NCBI RefSeq assembly: GCF_014838715.1
Contig: NZ_CP061947.1
Span: forward strand, 3,348,001 to 3,412,000
Length of the DNA: 64,000 bases
Direction of reading: 5' to 3'
Source: Algoriphagus sp. Y33
GTDB taxonomy: Bacteria; Bacteroidota; Bacteroidia; Cytophagales; Cyclobacteriaceae
The notes under the pieces are model-generated. The model did no database searches. It was given only the letters and a program-made list of their open reading frames with translations, and had not been told where the DNA came from. Position numbers and translations under genes: made by a program. The first letter of the stretch is position 1; each line of letters starts with the position of its first letter. Positions 52,553 to 62,035 of the stretch are shown here, piece by piece.

Positions 52553-54950
52553 AAACCTCTCACTGATAGTTCTCTTATTAGTCTCCCAGGCAATTCTGGC
52601 CCAAGAAACTAAAGTGAAGCTTTCAGGAAAAATTACCGACAAGGCTTCCCAGGAAGCTTTGTCATTTGTGAATATAGTCCTCAAAACCTCATCAGATTCA
52701 GCATTTGTTACCGGAGCAATTTCTGAAGAATCAGGTCTTTTTACTCTTTCGGATGTAGCGCCGGGAGAATATGTGTTGGAAGCTAGTTTCATAGGGTTTC
52801 AGACAAGTGTAACCCCAGTATTTGTTGGCTCGAGCTCCCCATTTTTGAATATAGGAGAAATTGCAATGAGTGATTCCTATCAGGAGTTAGGTGCTGTGGA
52901 AGTCGTAGGAGTTCAGGATGCTGTTGGTTTGAAAATGGACAAGAAAACATTCGATCTGAATGAAAATATCAGCCAAAGAGGTGGCTCGATATTGCAAACA
53001 ATGTCCAATTTACCTGGTGTGGCCATAGTGGACAACCAAATTCAAATCCGAGGGAATAACCGGGTAACCGTCCTAATTGATGGAAAGCAAACCGCATTAA
53101 CCGGATTTGGGAATCAGAGTGGCTTGGACAATTTACCCGCTTCATCGGTGGAAAAAATTGAAATCTTCAACAACCCTTCTGCTAAGTTTGATGCAAACGG
53201 AAATGCCGGAATCGTCAATATCATTCTCAAAAAGGAAAATCAGGAAGGGTTTAATGGAAAAGTAGGGTTAGCTCTTGGCCTTGGTACACTCTGGGAAAAG
53301 AAAGCCAATCTTCCCGGCATTCGTCCCCAATATCAAAATACCCCAAAGGTTAATCCATCATTGTCTCTGAATTATAGAAAAAAGGACGTGAACTTTTTCC
53401 TACAAGCGGATAATCTCTACACGCAAACCTTAAATAAAAACGAGTTTGTGACAAGGATCTACGATGATGGCACCGTCATCAATCAGCAGCTGAAGAGAAA
53501 CCGTAACACAAACTTTCTTACCACTCGAGCAGGAGTCGATTGGACTATCAATTCAGCGAATACTCTTACCGTATCGGGAATGTTTGGCAGTGAAAAAATC
53601 ATAGATCGCGGGGATCAGCCCTTTTTCAATGGTGATTTTTCGGAGCAACTGAGACTTTGGCAATTTTTGGAAGATGAGCTGAAGACCACCGTGATGGCGA
53701 CGGCAGTATACAAGCATAATTTTACTGACCCTGGACATAGCCTTTCAGCTGGCTTGAACTATACCTTTCACCGGGAGGATGAACAGTACTTTTTCACCAA
53801 CACCCTGCCCACCTTCAAAGGGGAGGATGCATTCAAATTGCTTTCCGATGAGAATGTGGTAGATGGTACGCTTGACTATGTAAAACCCCTGAAAAATGGA
53901 AGGCTTGAAACGGGATTAAAGCTTCGAAGACGATGGATTCCCACCAACATGCAGTTTTTCCCTGGATTAAACTCTCCCATCGATTCCTTAGCGGGAGGAG
54001 CAGCTACCTATAAGGAAACCATTCCGGCAGTCTATGGGAACTATGTCTATGAAAGCAAAAAATGGGAAGGTGAAATTGGGCTGAGACTGGAATACATAGA
54101 CCTGAATTATGAGGTAAATCCAAACCATCCAACCTACAAAAGTGATGGATACAACTACTTCCAGCCTTTCCCAAATGCGAGAATTTCCTATAAAATCAAT
54201 GAGTTCAACAAATTGACCGCTTCCTTTAACAGACGCGTGGATAGACCTAATGAAGTGGATATTCGGATTTTCCCCAAATACGACGATGCCGAAATCATCA
54301 AAGTAGGAAACCCTGCGTTAAAGCCCCAATTCACCATTTCTTATGAGTTAGGTTGGAAAGCAGGCTGGAGCTCAGGTTACCTTTATTCCGCATTGTACCA
54401 TCGCATGGTCAACGGGACGATCACCCGCATCTCGACTACCGTACCAGGCAGTACTTTGATCTACGCTATTTTCCAGAATGGTGACAAAAGTTATACCTCA
54501 GGTCTTGAGCTGATATGGGATCAGGATGTCACGGATTGGTATTCTTTTGATCTAAACCTAACTGGTTATCACAATCAGATCGATGAATTTACAGTGGAAA
54601 ATAAATATCCCACACCACATACCTTCACTGTAGACAAACAGGAGATTTTTTCCGGAAATGTAAAATGGAATTCCAAGTTCAAATTCTCGGATAAGTTCTC
54701 CGGTCAACTGACTGCAATTTATTTAGCTCCAGACATTATTCCGCAAGGAAGGATACAGTCTAGATTTTCCTTGGATGTGGGGCTAAATCGTGTGATTCAA
54801 CAGGGAAACGGGGAGTTGTTTTTCAATGCCACAGATTTGCTGAATACCATGGTGATCAAGAGGACTATTGACGGAAACGACTTCAGCTACACGAGTGCGG
54901 ATTACTATGAAACACAGGTAATGAGAGTTGGATATAATTATAAATTCTAA
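52542..54950 (+). CDS. TonB-dependent-receptor-like outer-membrane beta-barrel protein
   Basis: An 802-residue outer-membrane protein. I chose the ATG at 52542 (MKIKNLSLIVLLLVSQAILA, a clean signal peptide); an upstream in-frame ATG would add a basic run coming from the previous gene. A CarboxypepD_reg-like domain (LSGKITDKASQEALSFVNIV) is followed by a plug (LNENISQRGGSILQTMSNLP, IQIRGNNRVTVLIDGKQ, NPSAKFDANGNAGIVNIILKK) and an OMP_b-brl_3 barrel to ...MRVGYNYKF. This is the receptor-like type often found beside two-component systems. Its cargo is not known. Confidence 0.9.
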   Translation: MKIKNLSLIVLLLVSQAILAQETKVKLSGKITDKASQEALSFVNIVLKTSSDSAFVTGAISEESGLFTLSDVAPGEYVLEASFIGFQTSVTPVFVGSSSPFLNIGEIAMSDSYQELGAVEVVGVQDAVGLKMDKKTFDLNENISQRGGSILQTMSNLPGVAIVDNQIQIRGNNRVTVLIDGKQTALTGFGNQSGLDNLPASSVEKIEIFNNPSAKFDANGNAGIVNIILKKENQEGFNGKVGLALGLGTLWEKKANLPGIRPQYQNTPKVNPSLSLNYRKKDVNFFLQADNLYTQTLNKNEFVTRIYDDGTVINQQLKRNRNTNFLTTRAGVDWTINSANTLTVSGMFGSEKIIDRGDQPFFNGDFSEQLRLWQFLEDELKTTVMATAVYKHNFTDPGHSLSAGLNYTFHREDEQYFFTNTLPTFKGEDAFKLLSDENVVDGTLDYVKPLKNGRLETGLKLRRRWIPTNMQFFPGLNSPIDSLAGGAATYKETIPAVYGNYVYESKKWEGEIGLRLEYIDLNYEVNPNHPTYKSDGYNYFQPFPNARISYKINEFNKLTASFNRRVDRPNEVDIRIFPKYDDAEIIKVGNPALKPQFTISYELGWKAGWSSGYLYSALYHRMVNGTITRISTTVPGSTLIYAIFQNGDKSYTSGLELIWDQDVTDWYSFDLNLTGYHNQIDEFTVENKYPTPHTFTVDKQEIFSGNVKWNSKFKFSDKFSGQLTAIYLAPDIIPQGRIQSRFSLDVGLNRVIQQGNGELFFNATDLLNTMVIKRTIDGNDFSYTSADYYETQVMRVGYNYKF

Positions 54951-55720
54951 TGAAAACTGAAATCTATTCTGCAAATAAGGTCGCTGAAATCACCCTGCTT
55001 TTCTGGTTGATGAAAATTGTAGCAACCACACTGGGAGAAACTTTAGGAGATTATTTGTCAATGACCCTAAACCTCGGTTATCTCACAGGGATATTGATTA
55101 CTGCGGGATTCTTTCTTACTGTGTTAACAGTGCAATTAATAGCCAAGTCCTACCAACCTATATTTTATTGGCTGGTCATCATTTCCACTACTACTCTGGG
55201 AACGGAGATTTCAGATTTTATGGATCGAAGTCTCCAGTTGGGTTACACATGGGGAAGTCTGATCTTATTTGGAGCCTTATTGCTAACCCTGGTGATTTGG
55301 TATATAAAATTTAGGACACTGGCTGTATACCCCATTATTGATAGGAAAAAAGAAATGTTCTATTGGACAGCGATCCTATTCTCCAACAGTTTGGGAACTG
55401 CTTTTGGAGACTTCTTATCCGACAATCTAGGATTTAGCTATTTGCAAGGGGCTCTGATTACAGCAAGTATTATTTTGATTGTTTACCTACTCCACCAATT
55501 CACCAATTTAAATCAGATCTTTTTGTTTTGGATTGCTTTCGTGTTCACCAGACCCTTTGGGGCCACATTTGGGGATTTTTTAACCAAACCTGTTTCGAAA
55601 GGTGGCTTGGACTTGGGAACCAATAATGCCTCTCTTGTATCTCTACTGTTGATTTCTGTGATGATTATTATTTCAAGTAGGAAACAAAAGTCTATAGGAC
55701 AATCTAAAAATTTAAAATGA
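54950..55720 (+). CDS. COG4705-family membrane protein with four internal repeats
   Basis: A 256-residue integral membrane protein with about eight helices. Four internal copies of the same motif: TTLGETLGDYLS, TTLGTEISDFMD, NSLGTAFGDFLS and RPFGATFGDFLT, each followed by LGY/GFSY/GGLDLG and a hydrophobic helix. This is the signature of COG4705 (uncharacterised membrane-anchored protein, possible transport). The ATG overlaps the stop of the preceding barrel gene by one base. Function is unknown; context suggests an envelope-related role. Confidence 0.88.
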   Translation: MKTEIYSANKVAEITLLFWLMKIVATTLGETLGDYLSMTLNLGYLTGILITAGFFLTVLTVQLIAKSYQPIFYWLVIISTTTLGTEISDFMDRSLQLGYTWGSLILFGALLLTLVIWYIKFRTLAVYPIIDRKKEMFYWTAILFSNSLGTAFGDFLSDNLGFSYLQGALITASIILIVYLLHQFTNLNQIFLFWIAFVFTRPFGATFGDFLTKPVSKGGLDLGTNNASLVSLLLISVMIIISSRKQKSIGQSKNLK

Positions 55721-55760
55721 ATGAATTTCAAAAGAAAAATTGCCACTGTTTAATGTTGAA

Positions 55761-56513
55761 ATGAAAATTAATCCTAAAGCAATCACCATCGTAATTCCCA
55801 TCTTCAACGAAGAGGAAGGCATAGCTAGACTATTGCCCGCTTTTGAAGACTATATATCCCAATCCAAATTTAAAGTAACTCTTCTCCTGGTTAACGATGG
55901 TTCTACAGATAACAGCCTGCTTGAAATCAAAAAATTAGCTGAACTCCACCAACATGTAGGATATCTATCTTTTGAAAAAAATGCGGGATTGAGTGCTGCT
56001 ATCCGTGCAGGAGTTGAAAAATGCACCACTACCTGGGTTGGCTACATAGATGCTGACTTGCAGACAGATCCTCTGGACTTTCTCAGACTTGAAGCCATGG
56101 TTCCAAGTTATGATTTGGTAACCGGCCGAAGGGAAGGACGAAAGGACAGCAGAGTAAAGAAGGTTTCTTCCACTTTTGCCAACTGGTTTCGGGATTCCAT
56201 GCTTCATGACGGCGTCCATGACTCCGGCTGTCCGCTGAAAATCATGCGAAGATCGGTTGTGATGGATATGCCTTTTTTCCAAGGGATGCACCGGTTTTTT
56301 CCCGCCCTGGCATTGATCCAAGGTAAAAAAGTGATCGAAATCCCTGTTAAGCACTTTCCAAGAATCACGGGCAAATCCAAGTTCAATGTGTGGAACCGGC
56401 TGTTGTCTCCACTTCAGGACACCTTTGCCCTACGCTGGATGATGAAGCGGCAAACAGCCTATACGATTTCAGAGAATTCAATCAAAACTCATAAAGAAGT
56501 AGTCAATGAATAG
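55761..56513 (+). CDS. Family 2 glycosyltransferase (dolichol-phosphate mannosyltransferase-like)
   Basis: A 250-residue cytosolic GT-A enzyme. ITIVIPIFNEEEGIARLLPAF at the start, the nucleotide-binding LLVNDGSTDNS, the metal motif YIDADLQTDPLDF (DAD) and SGCPLKIMRRSV later are typical. No transmembrane tail is present, so it resembles a polyprenyl-phosphate sugar transferase. I took the ATG at 55761; a TTG start seven codons upstream is less likely. It overlaps the next gene by 8 bases. It probably charges undecaprenyl phosphate with a sugar for the ArnT-like enzyme. Confidence 0.9.
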   Translation: MKINPKAITIVIPIFNEEEGIARLLPAFEDYISQSKFKVTLLLVNDGSTDNSLLEIKKLAELHQHVGYLSFEKNAGLSAAIRAGVEKCTTTWVGYIDADLQTDPLDFLRLEAMVPSYDLVTGRREGRKDSRVKKVSSTFANWFRDSMLHDGVHDSGCPLKIMRRSVVMDMPFFQGMHRFFPALALIQGKKVIEIPVKHFPRITGKSKFNVWNRLLSPLQDTFALRWMMKRQTAYTISENSIKTHKEVVNE

Positions 56514-58764
56514 CTCCTTCCTCCTAGGCATTGGTTTTCTTGCCCAAGGACTTTTCTCAGCCCGGTTTCTGATACAATTGGTCAAATCAGAAAAAGCAGG
56601 AAAGGTATTGTCTCCTGTGATTTTCTGGCAGCTTAGTTTGGTTGCTTCTTTTCTTTTGCTCGTTTATGGGACGTTTCGGCAGGATTTGGTGATTGTAGGC
56701 GGGCAGTTGTTGGGATATTTTATTTATATCCGAAATTTAAAAATCCAGAATGCATGGCAGCTCTTTCCAAAATGGATTCGAATCGGTTTTATTTTTCTAC
56801 CGCTTCTATTTCTTGCATACCTGATTTTTCATGCGCACTATAACTTTCACAGTTTGGTGCATAATCCTGAGATCAGCGGAATGCTCCTAACCTGGGGAAC
56901 GCTGGGTCAGGTGATCTTTACAAGCAGGTTTGTGGTGCAATGGTTTGATTCCGAACGCAGCAAAGAATCCCGCTTTCCGCTGAGTTTTTGGTATATCAGT
57001 TTGGTAGGTGCCGTTCTGATTGCCTCCTATGCGATTTTGCGGAAAGATTCTGTCCTATTCATTGGACAGGCATTTGGGATCCTGGTGTATGGAAGAAATC
57101 TGATGATCCACTATGGAGCAAGCAATGAATTAAAACTCAGTTTCCTGGATCGACTTAAGAGTATAAGGTTGACTTTACTGCTCGCACTTGTCGGCACGGT
57201 TCTGTTTTTCAATTTGGGTGCCTGGTCTGTTACTGAATCGAGCGAAGCGCGCTATGCTGAGATTGCCAAAGAAATGGTGCAAACCGGAGATTGGTTACAC
57301 CCGCAGCTTATGGGAATTTACCATTATCATAAGCCTCCGGTAACATATTGGCTCACCGCAGTGAGCTTTAAGGTGCTGGGAATTTCTCCCTTTTCGGCTA
57401 GATTCTTACTTCAGATTTCAGTGCTGGTTCAGATCTGGCTGGTGTATAAGATTGCATTCATTTTATTGAAGAGATCCAATGCTGCCTTTTTGTCTGCCAT
57501 GCTTTATGGCTCATTTCCTGCAGTGATTATCGGCAGCAGGGCATTGACCACAGATACCTATTTGACTTTATTCATATTGGCAGCCCTGTATTTCTGGTTT
57601 GCATTTTTAGAGGATGGTAAGCAATGGAAATTACTTGTGTGTTATGTGTTTTTGGGGATTGGATTTCTGACCAAGGGACCGGTGGTGTTGATAGTGCCGC
57701 TATTGATTTGGTTATATCAGAGATGGGTTATGAGACAAAAAATGGGTTCCCTGAAGATACATCTTTCCGGTGTACTAGTCATGCTTTTTATCGGGCTGAG
57801 CTGGTTTGTGTTCCTGTATTTAGAAGATTCTCGGTTTCTGAATTACTTCCTTTTCAAACATACCATAGATCGATTTGCGACGGATACTTTTCATCGGGGG
57901 CAACCCTTCTATTTTTATGGAGCTGTAGTGTTGGCAACGGCTTTTCCTTGGATCATAATTTTATTGCGAAATTTCCCCAAAAATCGCCCTGACCTAAAAA
58001 ATCTGGGGGCAATGTTATTCATGTGGGTGTTTTTGCCTTTGCTCTTTTTCTCATCCAGCCAGTCCAAACTGGTGCTTTACATTTTGCCCTTGTATTCAGG
58101 GCTGGCCATTGGAGCAATTTACTATTGGCAGAGACTAACTGATACCCAACAAAAAATCTGGGAGAGATGGCAAATGGGATTCCATATCCTACTAATGATT
58201 GGATTAATTTCAATAACATGGATTGAGCCTAGGATCTCCCTGAATTTTAAATTTTACTTCCTCTGGTTTATTACTGCCTCATTGCTAGTGGCTATGCAGA
58301 AAGTGGATATCCGAAGGATTGAAAGAACGGTGATTTCAGCATTTATCTTCACCATGGGGCTAACAGGTATGTCAACCTATTTCATGAGTCAAAATCCGGG
58401 AATAACAAATGACACCAGAAATGTAACCACTTGGCTCCAACAAAATGAACCTGATCTTAAGGAGGTGATAGTATACAACAAACGTCTCCCTTCCCTTCTT
58501 TTCAATTCGGATTTGAAAGTAATTTCCATTTATGACGGGGACGAAAGTCTGAACAGGGAAACCCAGTTTCAAAATAATGACGCTTGGAAGACCAATTTAA
58601 TCAATCTGCAAGCAGAACCGAATTGGATTATCCAATCAGCTTCCAACCATTCTATTTGGATTGCAAAAGAAAAAAGTGAACTACCTAATTTAAATGGAAA
58701 AGGAAAATGGGAGCAACTTACAGTGGTAGATGGGTGGAAAGTAATGAGGCTGTTACATTATTAA
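56506..58764 (+). CDS. Fused double LAB_N + ArnT-like glycosyltransferase
   Basis: A 752-residue membrane enzyme. Two copies of the lipid A biosynthesis N-terminal domain (LAB_N): residues 1-75 (GFLAQGLFSARFLIQLVKSEK, QLLGYFIYIRNL) and about 125-205 (LGQVIFTSRFVVQWFDSERSK, QAFGILVYGRNL). The rest is an ArnT/PMT-type GT with the catalytic loop TESSEARYAEIAKEM, HYHKPPVTYWL and GFLTKGPVVLIV. ArnT-like enzymes move a sugar from a polyprenyl carrier to lipid A. The GT2 upstream would supply the donor. Two LAB_N plus GT in one chain is unusual. Confidence 0.88.
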   Translation: MNSSFLLGIGFLAQGLFSARFLIQLVKSEKAGKVLSPVIFWQLSLVASFLLLVYGTFRQDLVIVGGQLLGYFIYIRNLKIQNAWQLFPKWIRIGFIFLPLLFLAYLIFHAHYNFHSLVHNPEISGMLLTWGTLGQVIFTSRFVVQWFDSERSKESRFPLSFWYISLVGAVLIASYAILRKDSVLFIGQAFGILVYGRNLMIHYGASNELKLSFLDRLKSIRLTLLLALVGTVLFFNLGAWSVTESSEARYAEIAKEMVQTGDWLHPQLMGIYHYHKPPVTYWLTAVSFKVLGISPFSARFLLQISVLVQIWLVYKIAFILLKRSNAAFLSAMLYGSFPAVIIGSRALTTDTYLTLFILAALYFWFAFLEDGKQWKLLVCYVFLGIGFLTKGPVVLIVPLLIWLYQRWVMRQKMGSLKIHLSGVLVMLFIGLSWFVFLYLEDSRFLNYFLFKHTIDRFATDTFHRGQPFYFYGAVVLATAFPWIIILLRNFPKNRPDLKNLGAMLFMWVFLPLLFFSSSQSKLVLYILPLYSGLAIGAIYYWQRLTDTQQKIWERWQMGFHILLMIGLISITWIEPRISLNFKFYFLWFITASLLVAMQKVDIRRIERTVISAFIFTMGLTGMSTYFMSQNPGITNDTRNVTTWLQQNEPDLKEVIVYNKRLPSLLFNSDLKVISIYDGDESLNRETQFQNNDAWKTNLINLQAEPNWIIQSASNHSIWIAKEKSELPNLNGKGKWEQLTVVDGWKVMRLLHY

Positions 58765-59530
58765 ATTTCTTCATTTTTTTGTTGATTCTCAAGTTTACTT
58801 TATGAATATGAAGAATTAAAAATATCGACAAATTCAAACTCTAATTGACCCTCATCACTATTAAAGCAACTTTTCGATTAAGAGAAGATTTGCTATAAAA
58901 TAGCAGTTTAACTTATCGATAGGAATATATTTTTCTTGTCACCTCCACCCTAAAGATCAGTGTAATTAACTCCAGAAATGATCATCATCTCTTTAAGCAC
59001 GGTGACAGTTTCGTAAATCCTTATGTAAAGTATAGCGATGGAGCATCTGACCCTGCGATTAATACTTATTAGGCATGAAGAAATCCCTTTGAAATAAGTA
59101 AGAATAGGAAAATTCTTTAGAGAAATCGTAGTGGTGATCATTCAAGAATCATGAGAGTTGATGTTTTCAAATAACCATCACTTTATTAAATGAAAAGCAA
59201 TTAAAAAATGAATAGAATCGAAAATATTGAGGAATTAACAATTAATAAAATGCTAAAATTTCAAGCATCAACAAATTCGAAGAAGATAAGATCAATTCTC
59301 ATATATCTGCTTTACCAAAACATAATATCTTAGTCAATTTCATTTTATTTTCTTAAATTTTAACCTCGAAATCAAGTTCATTCAAATAGCAGTTGTGTAG
59401 GCACAATTCAGAAAAAATATTCTGTGGCAAAAACCGGCAAAGACAAAAGATTAAAAAACTCGTTGCGTAAATCGTGTAGTAGGTAAAATTTTATTTTCAA
59501 AACTACTGAATACCAACACTTTACAAGAAA
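58765..59530. other. AT-rich gap left of the tmRNA-like scar
   Basis: 766 bases without a supported gene; short frames such as 58950-59141 have unlikely composition. The DNA immediately left of 59531 does not pair with the T-arm of the tRNA-like piece, so it is not part of an intact tRNA or tmRNA gene. Confidence 0.4.
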
Positions 59531-59552
59531 GGTTCGAATCTCGCCAGCTCCA
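59531..59552 (+). other. 3' end of a tmRNA/tRNA-like gene (candidate att site)
   Basis: GGTTCGAATCTCGCCAGCTC followed by CA (59531-59552) is a T-loop (TTCGAAT) with the 3' T-stem strand (CTCGC) and a 3' acceptor strand CAGCTCC plus discriminator A. The CAGCTCCA end is the usual 3' end of tmRNA (ssrA), whose 5' end is GGGGCTG or similar. The 5' part of the T-stem and the rest of the gene are missing. A terminator follows 7 bases later. A lone 3' end with its terminator is what remains at one border when an element integrates into ssrA. Confidence 0.65.
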
Positions 59553-59558
59553 CGTGAC

Positions 59559-59598
59559 GGCACAAATCCAATTTTGACGGATTTGTGCCTTTCTTTTT
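59559..59598 (+). terminator. Perfect hairpin terminator after the tmRNA-like 3' end
   Basis: An 11-bp perfect stem GGCACAAATCC / GGATTTGTGCC (59559-59569 and 59579-59589) with a 9-base loop, followed by TTTCTTTTT. It is probably the native terminator of the tRNA-like gene whose 3' end lies just before. Confidence 0.93.
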
Positions 59599-60032
59599 AG
59601 CACACAACATACTGTTTATCAGAGAGATAAGTTCAATAAACTTATTAACCTCCGGAGTTCGAACTTTTTAAGCCTGAAAAGTTATTTTTTTTAGAAAAGT
59701 CGAACTCAGTATAATCTTCTTCTCCTCGACACTGGCATTGTCATATAATTCACCAAACCTACCCATTACCATCAACCCCCTGTCTATCGTTATTTAAGGT
59801 CTTTTTTAGGGGTTAGCTTTAATTCAACTTAGAAACATATACTAAGCTAACACTCCCTTGAGGCTGTTGGAAAAGTCCAATCCTAAAGCCAAAGAACATA
59901 TCTATTCCCTGATGGATTTTCAGTTTTTCTCACAAAATCTACGCATGGAAGAGTATAAACTGTACTTTTTCCATACTCCCCTTAATTTAAAATGAAACAT
60001 TCCCTTTTGCCAACAACAGCTGGACGTAAAAC
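59599..60032. other. Gap right of the tmRNA-like scar
   Basis: 434 AT-rich bases, no supported gene. I see no integrase fragment or second copy of the GGTTCGAATCTCG core. Confidence 0.4.
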
Positions 60033-60944
60033 CTAATTGAAAGAAGCTTTATATTGCAGCGGAGTTTTTTGGGTCTTCTTTTTAAACATTGTACTGAATG
60101 ATTGGGGACGCTCAAAGCCTAAATCATAAGCTACTTCCTTTACGCTTAAATTAGTAGTTAAAAGCAGTTCTTTAGCTCTGTCAATTATGGATTCTTGAAT
60201 ATGTGTTTGAGCATTTTTGCCTGTAACATTTTTTAGCACATCGCTCAGATAATTGGGAGACAAGTTGAGTTTTTCCGCAAAAAAGTTAACTGTTGGCAAA
60301 CCCGAAAGTGCAGCCTCGCTTTTGAGATAGGAATCTGTCAATTCTTCCATTTTTGCCACTAAATCACTATTTGCAGCACTTCGTGTCAAAAATTGCCTAT
60401 TATGAAAACGCTTTGCATAATTGAGAAGCAGATCAATATGGGAAACAATTAAATCTTGGCTGTAATTATCAATATTATTTTTTAGTTCATCCTGCATTTG
60501 ATGCATTAGATTCATCATTATTTTGTCTTCTTTTTCAGAAAGGTGCAGGGCTTCAGAAGTCGAATATGCAAAGAAGCCATAATTTCCTATTACCTTTCCC
60601 AATTCATAATGCCGAATTAGGTCTGGTTTAAAGACTAGCATATACCCTGAAACTGCGTCATCTGTAGGATTGGTTATGGAAAAAATCTGACCGGGTTTGG
60701 TAAAACTCATGACGCCTTCATCAAAATCATAATGACCTTGCCCGTATTTGAATTTTCCTGAAGCTCCTTTTTTACAGGCTACACAATAAAAATCATAGAA
60801 AAAACTGCTCCAAATTTTGTTCTTATCGAATTTCAGATGCTCAAAATCAATCACGCTTATTAACGGATGATGGGGTTTTGGCAGGGCAAATAATCGGTGA
60901 AGTTCAGATATGGACTCAATTCTATATGGAGCAGCTTTCTTCAC
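60033..60944 (-). CDS. AraC-family transcriptional regulator
   Basis: A 303-residue regulator. The N-terminal cupin-like sensor (about 1-150) is followed by a C-terminal AraC double HTH: FFAEKLNLSPNYLSDVLKNVTG and SVKEVAYDLGFERPQSFSTMFKKKTQKTPLQYK. It lies 4 bases downstream of the SDR gene on the same strand, so the two form an operon. It probably controls that operon; the ligand is unknown. Confidence 0.93.
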   Translation of the reverse strand: MKKAAPYRIESISELHRLFALPKPHHPLISVIDFEHLKFDKNKIWSSFFYDFYCVACKKGASGKFKYGQGHYDFDEGVMSFTKPGQIFSITNPTDDAVSGYMLVFKPDLIRHYELGKVIGNYGFFAYSTSEALHLSEKEDKIMMNLMHQMQDELKNNIDNYSQDLIVSHIDLLLNYAKRFHNRQFLTRSAANSDLVAKMEELTDSYLKSEAALSGLPTVNFFAEKLNLSPNYLSDVLKNVTGKNAQTHIQESIIDRAKELLLTTNLSVKEVAYDLGFERPQSFSTMFKKKTQKTPLQYKASFN

Positions 60945-60948
60945 AATT

Positions 60949-61785
60949 TTAGTATTTAAAATCGGTAGATAAAGATAAGTCTTTCCATTCTTCCATTTCT
61001 TTTGCTTCGTTTTTGCGCACTTCTAAAATAGCGTTATAACTATCTGAACCTAATGGAAGATGTAAAGGCGGGTTAGACAATTCAGCAATCCTAAGCAATA
61101 CTTCTGCTAATTTTTCAGGATCACCTAACTGTTTGCCATCAAATCCCGTAAACTGTTCAACCTGTTTATCTAAATTATAGGCGTCAATCTTATTTTTCGC
61201 CACATTCAGACTGTCCTCGCTCATAAAATTGGTACGAAATGTTCCTGGTGCAAGAATAGTTACTTTTATCCCAAAAGGAGCGACTTCTTGGGCAAGAGCT
61301 TCTGATAGTCCGATAACAGCAAATTTTGATGCATTATAGCTTCCATTGCCCGCATACCCCATATATCCCATCATTGAAGAGATGTTAATGATATGTCCGG
61401 ATTTCTGCCGGCGCAAATGTGGCAAGACTTTCCTAATGATACTGGTCATTGCAAAAACATTTACATTCATTGTTTCCCTAAACTCGGTATCGCTAAGTTC
61501 TTCGATATTTCCCAAAAGGTTATATCCCGCGCTATTGACCACGACATCTATTTGACCAAATTTTTCTATGCCTTTCGAAATAGCATCTTCAACATCTTTT
61601 TCTTTGGTAATGTCCAACTTTAAAGGAAGTAAATTATCCTTGTAATCCGCGATTTTTTCTAAAAGCGTTTCCTTATTTCTGGAAGTTGCAATTACTTTGT
61701 CTCCATTTTGTAAAACGGCTTTTGTAATTTCAAAACCCATTCCTTTGGATGCTCCTGTGATAAACCAAACTTTTTGTTTACTCAT
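60949..61785 (-). CDS. SDR-family NAD(P)-dependent oxidoreductase
   Basis: A 278-residue classical short-chain dehydrogenase. Cofactor loop TGASKGMGFEI near residue 11, NSAGYNLLG, catalytic Ser in INISSMMGYMG, then YNASKFAVIG (YxxxK). The specific substrate is unknown. It forms an operon with the AraC regulator 4 bases downstream. Confidence 0.93.
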   Translation of the reverse strand: MSKQKVWFITGASKGMGFEITKAVLQNGDKVIATSRNKETLLEKIADYKDNLLPLKLDITKEKDVEDAISKGIEKFGQIDVVVNSAGYNLLGNIEELSDTEFRETMNVNVFAMTSIIRKVLPHLRRQKSGHIINISSMMGYMGYAGNGSYNASKFAVIGLSEALAQEVAPFGIKVTILAPGTFRTNFMSEDSLNVAKNKIDAYNLDKQVEQFTGFDGKQLGDPEKLAEVLLRIAELSNPPLHLPLGSDSYNAILEVRKNEAKEMEEWKDLSLSTDFKY

Positions 61786-62035
61786 AATATTTGTTTTTTT
61801 ACAAAACTACAGGGTACATAGATTTATAAAGTTTTCAAATCAAGGATAAACGTATTTAAATTCAGGTTTACAGTTGATCTTATGGCCACTAATGAGGTGC
61901 ACAGCCACTGGCCGCCGGCTTTGTATTTCCTATACCCTATCCTGATTTGGCACAATAAACATACGTACTGACTCATTTTTGCCAGTAATTCCGTTGTTTT
62001 GAGTAGACCAACACTTGCTTAAAAGTCCCCCTTAT

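Noticed and set aside
59341..59553. A complete tmRNA or tRNA gene ending at 59553.
   Set aside because: The upstream DNA does not form the matching T-stem, and I could not find the tmRNA tag region; only the 3' end is present.
32889..61970. The 15-mer AAACATACGTACTGA occurs at 32889-32903 and 61956-61970, which could look like direct repeats around an element.
   Set aside because: In a 64-kb AT-rich window a few 15-base matches are expected by chance, and neither copy lies at a plausible element border.
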